Source of the DNA: Lachnoclostridium sp. UBA1241
Lineage (GTDB): Bacteria > Bacillota > Clostridia > Lachnospirales > Lachnospiraceae
Reading direction: 5' to 3'
Assembly (NCBI GenBank): GCA_002308955.1
Contig: DBWJ01000003.1
Coordinates: forward strand, 10,043 to 27,189
Length of the DNA: 17,147 nucleotides
Part shown: in pieces, positions 1-7,508 of the stretch
Numbering within the stretch: position 1 is the stretch's first letter
Layout of the letters: each line of letters starts with the position of its first letter
Notes under the pieces: generated by a model
Seen by the model: the letters and a program-made list of their open reading frames with translations, nothing else
What the model was told of the DNA's origin: nothing
Database searches by the model: none
Translations under genes and position numbers: made by a program

Positions 1-111
1 CACAAGAGACTGATCGACATCATCAACCCCGGCGAGAAGACCATTGAGGCTCTTCAGCGCTTGGAGATGCCCGCCGGTGTATTCATCGGCATCAAGATGA
101 TCGCCAAATAA
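1..111 (+). CDS. rpsJ: 30S ribosomal protein S10 (3' end only)
   Basis: The window opens inside this gene; 36 codons plus TAA remain, in frame from base 1. The visible residues begin HKRLIDI and continue through a TIEALQRLEMPAG stretch, which matches the conserved S10 C-terminus (THKRL.DI...T..AL.RL). S10 sits in the head of the 30S subunit and, as NusE, also joins NusB in transcription antitermination. It is normally the first gene of the S10 operon, so the operon promoter and any leader lie upstream of this window. The tail ending GIKMIAK is slightly longer than in Bacillus. Confidence 0.95.
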   Translation, partial: HKRLIDIINPGEKTIEALQRLEMPAGVFIGIKMIAK

Positions 112-131
112 ATCATCTTGTAATTTAGAAT

Positions 132-147
132 GACCCTTTCGGGGGTC
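132..147 (+). other. Stem-loop in the rpsJ-rplC gap
   Basis: Bases 132-136 (GACCC) pair with 143-147 (GGGTC), with a possible T-G pair at 137/142 and a TTCG loop. No T-run follows, so this is not an intrinsic terminator. It lies 15 bases before the rplC Shine-Dalgarno sequence (163-168). It may be an mRNA stability or processing element, or simply spacer structure. Confidence 0.4.
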
Positions 148-176
148 CGCTGTAGATTTCACAGGAGGAAAAAGAA

Positions 177-812
177 ATGAAGAAAGCTATTTTAGCTACT
201 AAGGTCGGAATGACCCAGGTCTTCGCTGAAGACGGTTCGTTCATTCCGGTGACCGTTCTGCAGGCCGGTCCGTGCCCTGTTGTTCAGGTTAAGACGGCAG
301 AGAAGGATGGCTATGACGCAGTTCAGGTCGGCTTCGGCGACATCAGAGAGAAGCTGGTTAATAAGCCGAATAAGGGACATTTTGCCAAGGCAAATGTGAC
401 CGTTAAGAGATTTCTCAAGGAGTTCCGCTTTGAGAATGCCGCAGAGTACAGCGTAGGTCAGGAGATCAAGGCTGACATCTTCTCTGCAGGCGACAAGATT
501 GACGCAAGCGGCGTAAGCAAAGGTAAAGGTTACGCAGGCGCAATCAAGCGTTTCGGTCTTTCGAGAGGACCGATGGGACATGGTTCCAAGTACCACAGAC
601 ATGCAGGTTCCAACGGACCGGCAACGACCCCCGGCCGTGTTTTCAAAGGAAAGCACATGCCCGGACAGATGGGTAACGTTAATGTTACGGTACAGAACCT
701 CGAAGTCGTTCGCGTGGATGTTGAGAACAACATGATCCTCGTGAAGGGTGCCGTTCCCGGTGCCAAGAAGTCCCTGGTTATCCTGAAAGAAACCGTTAAG
801 AGCGGAAAGTAA
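177..812 (+). CDS. rplC: 50S ribosomal protein L3
   Basis: At 211 residues this is close to the 209 of Bacillus L3. The N-terminus KKAILATKVGMTQVF and the central segment with GPMGHGSKYHRHAGSNG are diagnostic of L3. L3 is an early assembly protein that binds 23S rRNA near the 3' end, and its long central loop reaches toward the peptidyl transferase centre. The start is set by AGGAGG at 163-168. It is the second gene of the S10 operon, separated from rpsJ by 65 bases carrying a small hairpin and followed by rplD after 24 bases. Confidence 0.98.
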   Translation: MKKAILATKVGMTQVFAEDGSFIPVTVLQAGPCPVVQVKTAEKDGYDAVQVGFGDIREKLVNKPNKGHFAKANVTVKRFLKEFRFENAAEYSVGQEIKADIFSAGDKIDASGVSKGKGYAGAIKRFGLSRGPMGHGSKYHRHAGSNGPATTPGRVFKGKHMPGQMGNVNVTVQNLEVVRVDVENNMILVKGAVPGAKKSLVILKETVKSGK

Positions 813-836
813 TCTTGAGAAAGGAGGATCAAATCA

Positions 837-1457
837 ATGGCAAACGTTAAACTTTATAATAAAGAAGGCGCTGAGGTCGGAACGCTCGACCTGAACGACA
901 GCATCTTCGGCGTAGAAGTAAACACCCACCTGATGCATCTTGCGGTTGTAAGCCAGCTCGCTAACAAGCGTCAGGGAACCCAGAGCGCTTTGACCCGCTC
1001 CGAAGTAAGCGGTGGCGGAATCAAGCCCTGGAGACAGAAGGGAACCGGTCGTGCCCGTCAGGGTTCCATCCGTTCTCCTCAGTGGAAGGGCGGCGGCGTA
1101 GTATTTGCCCCGAAGCCCAGAGATTATTCCGTAAAGATGAATAAGAAGGAAAAGGCCGGCGCTATCAAGTCCGCCCTTACCTCAAGAGTAGCAGAGGACA
1201 AGATCTTCGTTATGGAAGACCTTGCCTTCGATGAGATCAAGACGAAGCAGGTTAAGTCCATGCTTGACAAGCTTTCTCTTGACAAGGCACTGATTGTTAC
1301 CGCGGATAAGGATGAGAACGTAATTCTCTCCGCAAGAAACCTTCCGGGTGTCCGCACCGTAACAAGCAACGCTATCAACGTATTCGATATCCTGAAGTAT
1401 TCCAATCTGGTAATCACCAAGGATGCGGTAGCGAAGATCGAGGAGGTGTATGCATAA
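837..1457 (+). CDS. rplD: 50S ribosomal protein L4
   Basis: At 206 residues this matches the 207 of Bacillus L4. The extended loop at about residues 45-95, with the motif WRQKGTGRARQGS at 65-77, lines the peptide exit tunnel. This is the region where macrolide-resistance changes occur in other bacteria, and here it looks wild type. In E. coli L4 represses its own operon; whether that holds here cannot be judged because the operon leader is outside the window. A Shine-Dalgarno run (AAAGGAGG) precedes the ATG. The stop codon overlaps the rplW start by one base (TAATG), suggesting translational coupling. Confidence 0.98.
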   Translation: MANVKLYNKEGAEVGTLDLNDSIFGVEVNTHLMHLAVVSQLANKRQGTQSALTRSEVSGGGIKPWRQKGTGRARQGSIRSPQWKGGGVVFAPKPRDYSVKMNKKEKAGAIKSALTSRVAEDKIFVMEDLAFDEIKTKQVKSMLDKLSLDKALIVTADKDENVILSARNLPGVRTVTSNAINVFDILKYSNLVITKDAVAKIEEVYA

Positions 1458-1768
1458 TGGCAGACCTTAAGTATTACGACGTTATCCTTAAGCCTGTGGT
1501 AACCGAGAAGAGCATGAACTCCATGGCGGAGAAGAAGTACGTTTTCTATGTAAATCCCGATGCCACGAAGACTCAGATTGCTGAGGCTGTTGAGAAGATG
1601 TTTGCAGGCACCAAGGTTGCCAAGGTAAACACGATGAACCTTGCCGGCAAGAACCGCGCACGTAACACCAGAAGCGGCCGGATCGAGGGAAAGACCTCCG
1701 AGAAGAAGAAAGCTATCGTGCAGCTGACTGCTGACAGCGCCGATATCGAGCTCTTCACCGGACTGTAG
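1457..1768 (+). CDS. rplW: 50S ribosomal protein L23
   Basis: This 103-residue protein is slightly longer than the 95 of Bacillus L23. The N-terminal YYDVILKPVVTEKS is the family signature, and the basic loop around residues 65-80 (KNRARNTRSGR) is the rRNA-binding extension. L23 sits at the exit of the nascent peptide tunnel and is the docking site for trigger factor and signal recognition particle. It begins in the TAATG overlap with rplD, with AGGAGG at 1441-1446 inside the end of rplD. rplB follows after 24 bases. Confidence 0.97.
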   Translation: MADLKYYDVILKPVVTEKSMNSMAEKKYVFYVNPDATKTQIAEAVEKMFAGTKVAKVNTMNLAGKNRARNTRSGRIEGKTSEKKKAIVQLTADSADIELFTGL

Positions 1769-1792
1769 GATTGAACGAAAGGAGTTACAGCA

Positions 1793-2641
1793 ATGGGAAT
1801 TAAAAAATTTACCCCGTATACACCTTCGAGAAGAAACATGACCTGCTCCGATTTCGCTGAAATTACGAGCAAGACCCCCGAGAAGTCCTTGTGTGTATCC
1901 CTGAAGAAGACCGCAGGTCGTAACAACCAGGGTAAGATCACGGTAAGACACATCGGCGGCGGCAGCAGAAGGCAGTACCGGATTATTGATTTTAAGAGAA
2001 AGAAAGACGGCGTACCGGCAGTGGTTAAGACCATCGAGTACGATCCGAACAGAACCGCCAACATCGCTCTGATCTGCTACGCAGACGGCGAGAAGGCATA
2101 TATCCTTGCACCTCTTGGACTTGAAGTCGGCCAGACCGTTATGAACGGTGAGAACGCCGAGGCGAGAGTCGGCAACTGCCTGCCTCTTGCAAACATCCCG
2201 ATCGGTGCTCTTGTACACAACGTTGAGCTTTATCCCGGCAAGGGCGGGCAGTTCGTTCGCGCAGCCGGCAACAGCGCACAGCTGATGGCTAAGGAAGGCA
2301 AGTACGCAACCCTCCGTCTCCCCTCCGGTGAGATGAGAATGGTTCCGATCATCTGCCGCGCCACCATCGGCCAGCTTGGAAACATTGACCATGAGCTTGT
2401 CAGCATCGGCAAGGCAGGTCGCAAGCGCCATATGGGCATTCGTCCTACCGTTCGCGGTTCCGTAATGAACCCGAATGATCACCCGCACGGCGGTGGTGAA
2501 GGTAAGTGCGGTATCGGTCGTCCCGGTCCGAGCACTCCTTGGGGTAAGCCTGCTCTCGGTCTTAAGACCCGTAACAAGAAGAAGGCTTCCAATAAGCTCA
2601 TCATCCGCAGAAAAGACGGCAGCGTCATCAAGACGAAATAA
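1793..2641 (+). CDS. rplB: 50S ribosomal protein L2
   Basis: At 282 residues this is near the 277 of Bacillus L2. The C-terminal motif HPHGGGEG at residues 230-237 is the conserved segment next to the peptidyl transferase centre. The central OB/SH3-like part includes the GNCLPL and GTxVHN-like region around 128-145. L2 binds 23S rRNA and is needed for subunit association and peptidyl transferase assembly. AAAGGAG at 1778-1784 sets the start. Two cysteines near the N-terminus (17 and 34) are not part of an obvious metal site. Confidence 0.98.
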   Translation: MGIKKFTPYTPSRRNMTCSDFAEITSKTPEKSLCVSLKKTAGRNNQGKITVRHIGGGSRRQYRIIDFKRKKDGVPAVVKTIEYDPNRTANIALICYADGEKAYILAPLGLEVGQTVMNGENAEARVGNCLPLANIPIGALVHNVELYPGKGGQFVRAAGNSAQLMAKEGKYATLRLPSGEMRMVPIICRATIGQLGNIDHELVSIGKAGRKRHMGIRPTVRGSVMNPNDHPHGGGEGKCGIGRPGPSTPWGKPALGLKTRNKKKASNKLIIRRKDGSVIKTK

Positions 2642-2658
2642 ACAGGAGGTAACCATAT

Positions 2659-2937
2659 ATGGCACGTTCTTTGAAAAAGGGACCTTTTGCAGATCAGTAT
2701 CTGCTTGACAAGGTTGATGCAATGAACAAGAGCGGTGACAAGAGTGTCCTTAAGACCTGGTCACGCCGCTCCACGATTTTCCCTACATTTGTCGGACATA
2801 CGATTGCGGTATATGACGGAAGAAAGCATGTTCCGGTATACGTAACCGAAGATATGGTCGGCCATAAGCTCGGCGAGTTCGTTGCCACCAGGACCTTCCG
2901 CGGTCATGGAAAAGACGAGAAGAAGGGTAAGAAGTAA
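2659..2937 (+). CDS. rpsS: 30S ribosomal protein S19
   Basis: At 92 residues it has the same length as Bacillus S19. The N-terminal ARSLKKGPF and the central TIFPTFVGHTIAVYDGRKHVPVY are strongly conserved family segments. S19 lies in the head of the 30S subunit, bound to 16S rRNA together with S13 and near the A-site tRNA. AGGAGGT lies 8-14 bases upstream of the ATG. Its stop is followed by an 89-base gap, longer than most gaps in this operon, which contains two small hairpins. Confidence 0.98.
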   Translation: MARSLKKGPFADQYLLDKVDAMNKSGDKSVLKTWSRRSTIFPTFVGHTIAVYDGRKHVPVYVTEDMVGHKLGEFVATRTFRGHGKDEKKGKK

Positions 2938-2960
2938 TTAAGCCCTGTTCCAAAACATTT

Positions 2961-3002
2961 TGCGCTGGATGCGCAGGAAGACTTACTAACGGAGAACCGT
3001 TA
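2961..3002 (+). other. Two small stem-loops in the rpsS-rplV gap
   Basis: The first pairs TGCGC (2961-2965) with GCGCA (2971-2975) around a five-base loop. The second pairs TAACGG (2987-2992) with CCGTTA (2997-3002) around AGAA. Neither has a T-run, so neither is an intrinsic terminator. They sit upstream of the rplV Shine-Dalgarno (AAAAGGAGG). Function is unknown; they may affect processing or stability of the long mRNA. Confidence 0.35.
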
Positions 3003-3026
3003 ACATGAAAAGGAGGTACACATCCG

Positions 3027-3413
3027 ATGGCAAAAGGACATAGATCCCAGATTAAGAGAGAAAGAAATGCCAACAAGGACAAGAGACCGAGCGCTAAGCT
3101 TTCTTACGCACGTGTTTCCGTTCAGAAGGCATGTTTCGTTCTCGATGCGATCAGAGGCAAGGATGTACAGACAGCACTTGGTATTTTGGCATATAACCCC
3201 AGATATGCTTCCAGATTAATTGAAAAGTTACTCAAGTCCGCAGTTGCGAACGCGGAGAACAACAACGGCATGGATTCCTCGAAGCTCTTTGTTTCCGAGT
3301 GTTATGCCAACGAGGCTCCCACGATGAAGAGAATTCATCCGAGAGCACAGGGCAGAGCTTACCACATTCTGAAGAGAATGAGTCACATTACCGTCGTGTT
3401 GGACGAGAGATAG
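3027..3413 (+). CDS. rplV: 50S ribosomal protein L22
   Basis: At 128 residues it is about 15 longer than Bacillus L22 (113). The extra length is a basic N-terminal tail (KGHRSQIKRERNANKDKR). The core SYARVSVQKACFVLDAIRGK and the beta-hairpin with PTMKRIHPRAQGRAYHILKR (residues 98-117) identify the family. The hairpin lines the peptide exit tunnel beside L4 and shows no obvious macrolide-type deletion or duplication. A strong AAAAGGAGG site precedes the ATG. rpsC follows after 10 bases. Confidence 0.97.
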   Translation: MAKGHRSQIKRERNANKDKRPSAKLSYARVSVQKACFVLDAIRGKDVQTALGILAYNPRYASRLIEKLLKSAVANAENNNGMDSSKLFVSECYANEAPTMKRIHPRAQGRAYHILKRMSHITVVLDER

Positions 3414-3423
3414 GAGGAAGAGC

Positions 3424-4086
3424 ATGGGACAGAAAGTTAATCCGCACGGCCTGAGAGTCGGCATTATCAATGACTGGGATTCCCGTTGGTATGCAGAGGC
3501 AGATTTCGCTGACAACCTTGTAGAAGACCAGAAGATCAGAAAGTTCCTGAAAACGAAGTTGGCTGCCGCAGCAATTTCCGATACGGAAATCGAGCGCACT
3601 TCCGATAAGATCAAGATCATCGTTCACACGGCTAAGCCCGGTGTTGTAATCGGTAAGGGTGGCCAGGAGATTGAGAAGCTGAAGGCAGAAGTGCAGAAGC
3701 TTACCACTAAGAAAGTAAACCTCGAGATCAAAGAGATCAAGAGACCCGATAACTGTGCTCAGCTTGTTGCCGAGAACATCGCGCAGCAGCTTGAGAACCG
3801 TGTTTCCTTCCGTCGTGCCATGAAGTCCTGCATGGGCAGAACCATGAAGTCCGGCGCAAAGGGAATCAAGACCACCTGTTCCGGTCGTCTCGGCGGTGCC
3901 GATATCGCCCGTTCCGAGAGCTACAGCGACGGTACCATTCCGTTGCAGACACTGCGTGCCGATATCGACTATGGCTTTGCCGAGGCTGATACGACATACG
4001 GTAAGGTCGGCGTTAAGGTTTGGATTTATCACGGTGAAATTCTTCCCCGCAAGGGAAATTCCAAGAAGGAAGGAGCGGATAAATAA
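3424..4086 (+). CDS. rpsC: 30S ribosomal protein S3
   Basis: At 220 residues it matches Bacillus S3 (218). The N-terminus GQKVNPHGLRVGI and the type II KH domain with the GKGG loop (residues 77-80) are diagnostic. S3 binds 16S rRNA in the 30S head and forms part of the mRNA entry channel and its helicase activity. The ribosome-binding site AGGAGG overlaps the end of rplV. The stop codon overlaps the rplP start by one base (TAATG), suggesting coupled translation. Confidence 0.98.
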   Translation: MGQKVNPHGLRVGIINDWDSRWYAEADFADNLVEDQKIRKFLKTKLAAAAISDTEIERTSDKIKIIVHTAKPGVVIGKGGQEIEKLKAEVQKLTTKKVNLEIKEIKRPDNCAQLVAENIAQQLENRVSFRRAMKSCMGRTMKSGAKGIKTTCSGRLGGADIARSESYSDGTIPLQTLRADIDYGFAEADTTYGKVGVKVWIYHGEILPRKGNSKKEGADK

Positions 4087-4514
4087 TGTTAATGCCTAAG
4101 AGAGTGAAACGGCGTAAGCAGTTTCGTGGAAGCATGAGAGGCAAGGCCCTCAGAGGTAATTTCATCTCGAACGGTGAATACGGCATTGTTGCAACCGAGC
4201 CTTGCTGGATTAAGTCAAATCAGATTGAAGCGGCACGTATTGCCGTAACCCGTTACATTAAGCGTGGCGGTCAGGTTTGGATCAAGATCTTCCCTGACAA
4301 GCCCGTAACCGCGAAGCCGGCTGAAACCCGAATGGGTTCCGGTAAAGGCTCCACTGAGTACTGGGTAGCAGTTGTAAAGCCCGGACGTGTTCTTTTCGAG
4401 ATTGCCGGCGTTTCCGAAGAGACGGCAAGAGAGGCACTCCGCCTTGCAACCTACAAGCTGCCTTGCAAGTGTAAGGTTGTAAGTAAGGCAGACCTTGAAG
4501 GAGGTGCGAACTAA
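4086..4514 (+). CDS. rplP: 50S ribosomal protein L16
   Basis: At 142 residues it is close to the 144 of Bacillus L16. The N-terminus MLMPKRVKRRKQFRG corresponds to the usual MLxPKR start, so the first ATG at 4086, in the TAATG overlap with rpsC, is preferred over the ATG at 4092. Conserved internal parts include ITRYIKRGG-like and PAETRMGSGKGSTEYWVAVVKPGR segments. L16 helps form the A-site region of the 50S subunit near the peptidyl transferase centre. Its stop overlaps the rpmC ATG in another TAATG. Confidence 0.98.
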   Translation: MLMPKRVKRRKQFRGSMRGKALRGNFISNGEYGIVATEPCWIKSNQIEAARIAVTRYIKRGGQVWIKIFPDKPVTAKPAETRMGSGKGSTEYWVAVVKPGRVLFEIAGVSEETAREALRLATYKLPCKCKVVSKADLEGGAN

Positions 4515-4726
4515 TGGCAACGAAGACTAAGAGCTTTTTGGAGGATTTGAACTCCAAGACCGTAGCAGAGCTTAACAGCGAGCTGGTTGCCGCCAAGAAG
4601 GAACTCTTCAACCTGAGATTCCAGAACGCTACGAACCAGCTTGAGAATACAAGCAGAATTAAGGAAGTTCGCAGAAACATCGCAAGAATTCAGACGGTTA
4701 TTACCGCGAAGAATTCCGCGAACTAA
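4514..4726 (+). CDS. rpmC: 50S ribosomal protein L29
   Basis: This short 70-residue protein (Bacillus L29 is 66) has two predicted helices containing the family-typical LNSKTVAELNSELVAAKKELFNLRFQNATNQLENTSRI arrangement. L29 sits next to L23 at the exit of the peptide tunnel. Its ATG overlaps the rplP stop by one base, and GAAGGAGG in the end of rplP is its ribosome-binding site. rpsQ follows after 23 bases. Confidence 0.96.
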   Translation: MATKTKSFLEDLNSKTVAELNSELVAAKKELFNLRFQNATNQLENTSRIKEVRRNIARIQTVITAKNSAN

Positions 4727-4749
4727 TCGGCCTCGAAAGGAGAATTCTC

Positions 4750-5004
4750 ATGGAAAGAAATTTGAGAAAAGTACGTACCGGTAAGGTCGTAAGTGATAAG
4801 ATGGACAAGACCATCGTCGTTGCTGTTGTCGACAACGTAAAGCATCCCCTTTACAACAAGATCGTTAAGAGAACATACAAGCTGAAGGCTCATGACGAGA
4901 ACAACGAATGCAAGATCGGTGATCGCGTAAAGGTTATGGAGACAAGACCTCTCTCGAAGGATAAGAGATGGAGACTTGTTGAAATCGTAGAAAAGGCAAA
5001 ATAA
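4750..5004 (+). CDS. rpsQ: 30S ribosomal protein S17
   Basis: At 84 residues it is similar to Bacillus S17 (87). The motifs RTGKVVSDKMDKTIVV and HPLYNKIVKRTYKLKAHDE belong to the S17 OB fold. It is a primary binder of the 5' domain of 16S rRNA. AAAGGAG lies just upstream. In the classic arrangement this is the last gene of the S10 operon. Here it runs on to rplN across 46 bases without a visible promoter, so the S10 and spc operons appear fused. Confidence 0.97.
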   Translation: MERNLRKVRTGKVVSDKMDKTIVVAVVDNVKHPLYNKIVKRTYKLKAHDENNECKIGDRVKVMETRPLSKDKRWRLVEIVEKAK

Positions 5005-5009
5005 TCATT

Positions 5010-5025
5010 TTCGGGGGATCCCGAA
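5010..5025 (+). other. Stem-loop in the rpsQ-rplN gap
   Basis: TTCGGG (5010-5015) pairs with CCCGAA (5020-5025), six base pairs around a GGAT loop. No T-run follows, so it is not a terminator. It sits at the position of the classic S10/spc operon boundary, 10 bases before the rplN ribosome-binding site. It may be a processing or stability element between the two former operons. Confidence 0.45.
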
Positions 5026-5050
5026 GAGATTACGAAAGGAGATTTTCGCT

Positions 5051-5419
5051 ATGATTCAAACAGAAACCAGACTTAAGGTTGCTGATAATACCGGCGCGAA
5101 AGAATTGCTCTGCATTCGTGTAATGGGCGGTTCCACCAGACGCTATGCCGGTATTGGTGATATCATTGTTGCCGCAGTTAAGGATGCTGCCCCCGGCGGT
5201 GTTGTTAAGAAGGGCGACGTAGTAAAGGCAGTTGTTGTTCGTACCGTGAAGTCCGTTCGCCGGAAGGATGGTTCCTACATCCGTTTTGACGAGAACGCGG
5301 CTGTTATCATCAAAGACGATTTGACCCCCAAGGGTACCCGTATCTTTGGACCCGTAGCAAGAGAGCTTCGTGACAAGAAGTTCATGAAGATTGTTTCCCT
5401 TGCTCCGGAAGTATTATAG
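5051..5419 (+). CDS. rplN: 50S ribosomal protein L14
   Basis: At 122 residues it is exactly the Bacillus L14 length. The start MIQTETRLKVADNTGAKELLCIRVMGG and the internal segment VVRTVKSVRRKDGSYIRFDENAAVII are highly conserved. L14 lies at the subunit interface, contacting 16S rRNA in an intersubunit bridge, and is a binding site for the silencing factor RsfS. GAAAGGAG precedes the ATG. It would be the first gene of the spc operon in the E. coli arrangement. Confidence 0.98.
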   Translation: MIQTETRLKVADNTGAKELLCIRVMGGSTRRYAGIGDIIVAAVKDAAPGGVVKKGDVVKAVVVRTVKSVRRKDGSYIRFDENAAVIIKDDLTPKGTRIFGPVARELRDKKFMKIVSLAPEVL

Positions 5420-5430
5420 GAGGTGTCAGC

Positions 5431-5730
5431 ATGAATAAGATTAAAAAAGGTGACATCGTTAAGATCATTACCGGCAAGGATAAGGGTAGTGAGGGCAAGG
5501 TGCTTGATGTTGCTGACGGCAAGGTACTTGTTGAAGGCTGCAACATGGTAAGCAAGCATCAGAAGGCTAATCAGTCGAACCCGAAGGGCGGCATTGTTAA
5601 GGTTGAGGCTCCGATCGATGCCTCTAACGTAATGCTCGTTTACAAGGGTAAGACCACGAGAGTCGGATTCCAGCTCGACGGCAAGAAGAAGGTCCGCGTT
5701 GCCAAGGCAACCGGCGATGTAATCGATTAA
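5431..5730 (+). CDS. rplX: 50S ribosomal protein L24
   Basis: At 99 residues it is near the 103 of Bacillus L24. An N-terminal KOW motif (IKKGDIVKIITGKDKGSEGKV, about residues 3-23) is followed by NMVSKHQK and the GGIVKVEAPIDASNVMLV segment. L24 is one of the two initiator proteins of 50S assembly and lies near the tunnel exit. AGGAGG overlaps the end of rplN; rplE follows after 20 bases. Confidence 0.97.
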   Translation: MNKIKKGDIVKIITGKDKGSEGKVLDVADGKVLVEGCNMVSKHQKANQSNPKGGIVKVEAPIDASNVMLVYKGKTTRVGFQLDGKKKVRVAKATGDVID

Positions 5731-5750
5731 TAGGAGAGGAGGTCTCAAAC

Positions 5751-6290
5751 ATGACAAGATTAAAAGAAACTTATATGAATGAGATTTCGGCTGCTATGCA
5801 GAGCAAGTTCGGTTACAAGAATGTAATGGAAATTCCGAAACTCGACAAGATTGTTATTAACATGGGCGTGGGCGAAGCCAAGGAAAATGCCAAGGCTCTC
5901 GAGTCTGCGGTCAAGGATCTGGAGATCATTACCGGCCAGAAACCCGTTATTACGAAAGCAAAGAAGTCCATCGCAAACTTCAAGATTCGTGAAGGTCTTG
6001 CGATCGGCTGCAAGGTTACTCTTCGCGGTGACAAGATGTATGAGTTCGCCGATCGTCTTATCAACCTTGCACTCCCCCGTGTACGTGACTTCCGCGGTGT
6101 AAACCCGAACGCGTTCGACGGCAGAGGCAACTACGCACTCGGCATCAAGGAGCAGTTGATCTTCCCTGAAATCGAGTACGATAAGGTAGACAAGGTTCGC
6201 GGTATGGATGTCATTTTCGTTACCACGGCCAAGACGGACGAAGAGGCACGCGAGCTGTTAAGACTGTTCGGCATGCCGTTTGCGAAGTAA
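5751..6290 (+). CDS. rplE: 50S ribosomal protein L5
   Basis: At 179 residues it has the Bacillus L5 length. Conserved segments include PKLDKIVINMGVGEA, TGQKPVITKAKKSIANFKIREG, LPRVRDFRGV and GRGNYALGIKEQLIFPEI. L5 binds 5S rRNA in the central protuberance and contacts the P-site tRNA. GAGAGGAGG upstream sets the start. It is followed after 16 bases by rpsZ, whose ribosome-binding site lies directly after the L5 stop. Confidence 0.98.
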   Translation: MTRLKETYMNEISAAMQSKFGYKNVMEIPKLDKIVINMGVGEAKENAKALESAVKDLEIITGQKPVITKAKKSIANFKIREGLAIGCKVTLRGDKMYEFADRLINLALPRVRDFRGVNPNAFDGRGNYALGIKEQLIFPEIEYDKVDKVRGMDVIFVTTAKTDEEARELLRLFGMPFAK

Positions 6291-6306
6291 ACAGGAGGAA
6301 AATTTC

Positions 6307-6492
6307 ATGGCTAAGACATCAATGAAGGTTAAGCAGCAGCGTACTCCGAAGTTCTCCACCAGAGCTTATACCCGTTGCAGACTCTGCGGTCGTCCGCACG
6401 CTGTATTGAGAAAGTACGGAATCTGCAGAATTTGCTTCCGTGAGTTGGCATACAAGGGACAGATCCCTGGAGTGAAGAAGGCAAGCTGGTAA
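6307..6492 (+). CDS. rpsZ: 30S ribosomal protein S14, zinc-binding type Z
   Basis: This 61-residue protein is the short zinc-ribbon form of S14. The four ligands are Cys24, Cys27, Cys40 and Cys43 (CRLC...CRIC). The ATG at 6307 follows AGGAGG at 6293-6298; an in-frame start 27 bases upstream lies inside rplE and ahead of that site, so it is rejected. S14 completes the 30S head together with S3 and S10. In Bacillus the zinc-free paralogue replaces this form under zinc limitation; no such paralogue is in this window. Confidence 0.97.
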   Translation: MAKTSMKVKQQRTPKFSTRAYTRCRLCGRPHAVLRKYGICRICFRELAYKGQIPGVKKASW

Positions 6493-6527
6493 GCGAGCCC
6501 TACAGAGATTATAGGAGGTACATATCA

Positions 6528-6926
6528 ATGATGAGTGATCCGATTGCAGATATGCTTACAAGAATCCGTAATGCAAATACTGCAAAGCATGATACCGTAG
6601 ATGTTCCCGCTTCCAAGATGAAGGTTGCGATTGCCGACATCCTTGCCAAAGAAGGATATATCAAGGGTTGGGCGATGGAAGATGCAGGTGCGTTCCAGAA
6701 CATTCATATCACCCTGAAGTACGGTAAAGACAAGAGCGAGAAGACCATTTCCGGCCTGAAGAGAATCAGCAAGCCCGGTCTTCGCGTATATGCAAGCAAG
6801 GACGAGCTTCCCCGTGTACTCGGCGGTCTCGGCATTGCAATCATTTCCACGAACAAAGGTGTTATCACAGATAAGGAAGCAAGAAACGCAGGCGTTGGCG
6901 GCGAAGTACTTGCTTATATCTGGTAA
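6528..6926 (+). CDS. rpsH: 30S ribosomal protein S8
   Basis: At 132 residues it matches Bacillus S8. The N-terminus SDPIADMLTRIRNAN and the C-terminal EARNAGVGGEVLAYIW are family hallmarks. Two tandem ATG codons are possible (6528 and 6531). AGGAGG at 6513-6518 leaves 9 bases to the first and 12 to the second, favouring 6528. S8 is a primary binder of the central domain of 16S rRNA, and in E. coli it also represses the spc operon by binding the rplE message. That site was not identified here. Confidence 0.97.
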   Translation: MMSDPIADMLTRIRNANTAKHDTVDVPASKMKVAIADILAKEGYIKGWAMEDAGAFQNIHITLKYGKDKSEKTISGLKRISKPGLRVYASKDELPRVLGGLGIAIISTNKGVITDKEARNAGVGGEVLAYIW

Positions 6927-6948
6927 TCATTTATAAGGAGGTACGGGC

Positions 6949-7491
6949 ATGTCACGTATAGGAAAAATGCCAATCGCCATTCCCGCAGGCGTTACTGTGG
7001 ATGTGGCAGAAAATAATAAAGTGACTGTAAAGGGACCCAAGGGTACCCTGGAGCGCGTTCTCGCTCCCGAACTTACCATCAAGGTAGAGGGCGCAGAGAT
7101 CGTCGTTGAAAGACCGAACGACCTGAAGAGAATCAAGTCTCTCCACGGTCTTACAAGAACCCTGATCAACAACATGGTTGTAGGCGTTACCAACGGTTAC
7201 GAGAAGGTTCTCGAAATCAACGGTGTCGGCTACCGTGCTGCTAAGCAGGGCAAGGAACTGACTCTTACGCTTGGTTATTCTCATCCGGTTATCATGGTTG
7301 ATCCGGAGGGAATCGAGACGGTTCTCGACGGCCAGAACAAGATCACCGTTAAGGGAATCGACAAGGAAAAGGTCGGACAGTACGCAGCCGAGATTCGCGG
7401 TAAGAGAGGACCGGAGCCTTATAAGGGCAAGGGTATTAAGTACGCTGACGAAGTAATCAGACGCAAGGTCGGCAAGACCGGTAAGAAGTAG
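6949..7491 (+). CDS. rplF: 50S ribosomal protein L6
   Basis: At 180 residues it is like Bacillus L6 (179). The protein has the two repeated L6 domains. The start is SRIGKMPIAIPAGV, and the C-terminal signature is RGKRGPEPYKGKGIKYADE. L6 lies at the base of the L7/L12 stalk near the sarcin-ricin loop, where elongation factors bind. AAGGAGG precedes the ATG; rplR follows after 17 bases. Confidence 0.98.
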   Translation: MSRIGKMPIAIPAGVTVDVAENNKVTVKGPKGTLERVLAPELTIKVEGAEIVVERPNDLKRIKSLHGLTRTLINNMVVGVTNGYEKVLEINGVGYRAAKQGKELTLTLGYSHPVIMVDPEGIETVLDGQNKITVKGIDKEKVGQYAAEIRGKRGPEPYKGKGIKYADEVIRRKVGKTGKK

Positions 7492-7508
7492 AAAGGAGAA
7501 AAGTAATC

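Noticed and set aside
1124..2722. A 532-codon open frame on the minus strand across rplD, rplW and rplB
   Set aside because: It lies opposite three certain ribosomal genes, has no recognisable protein features and arises from the biased codon use of the + strand genes.
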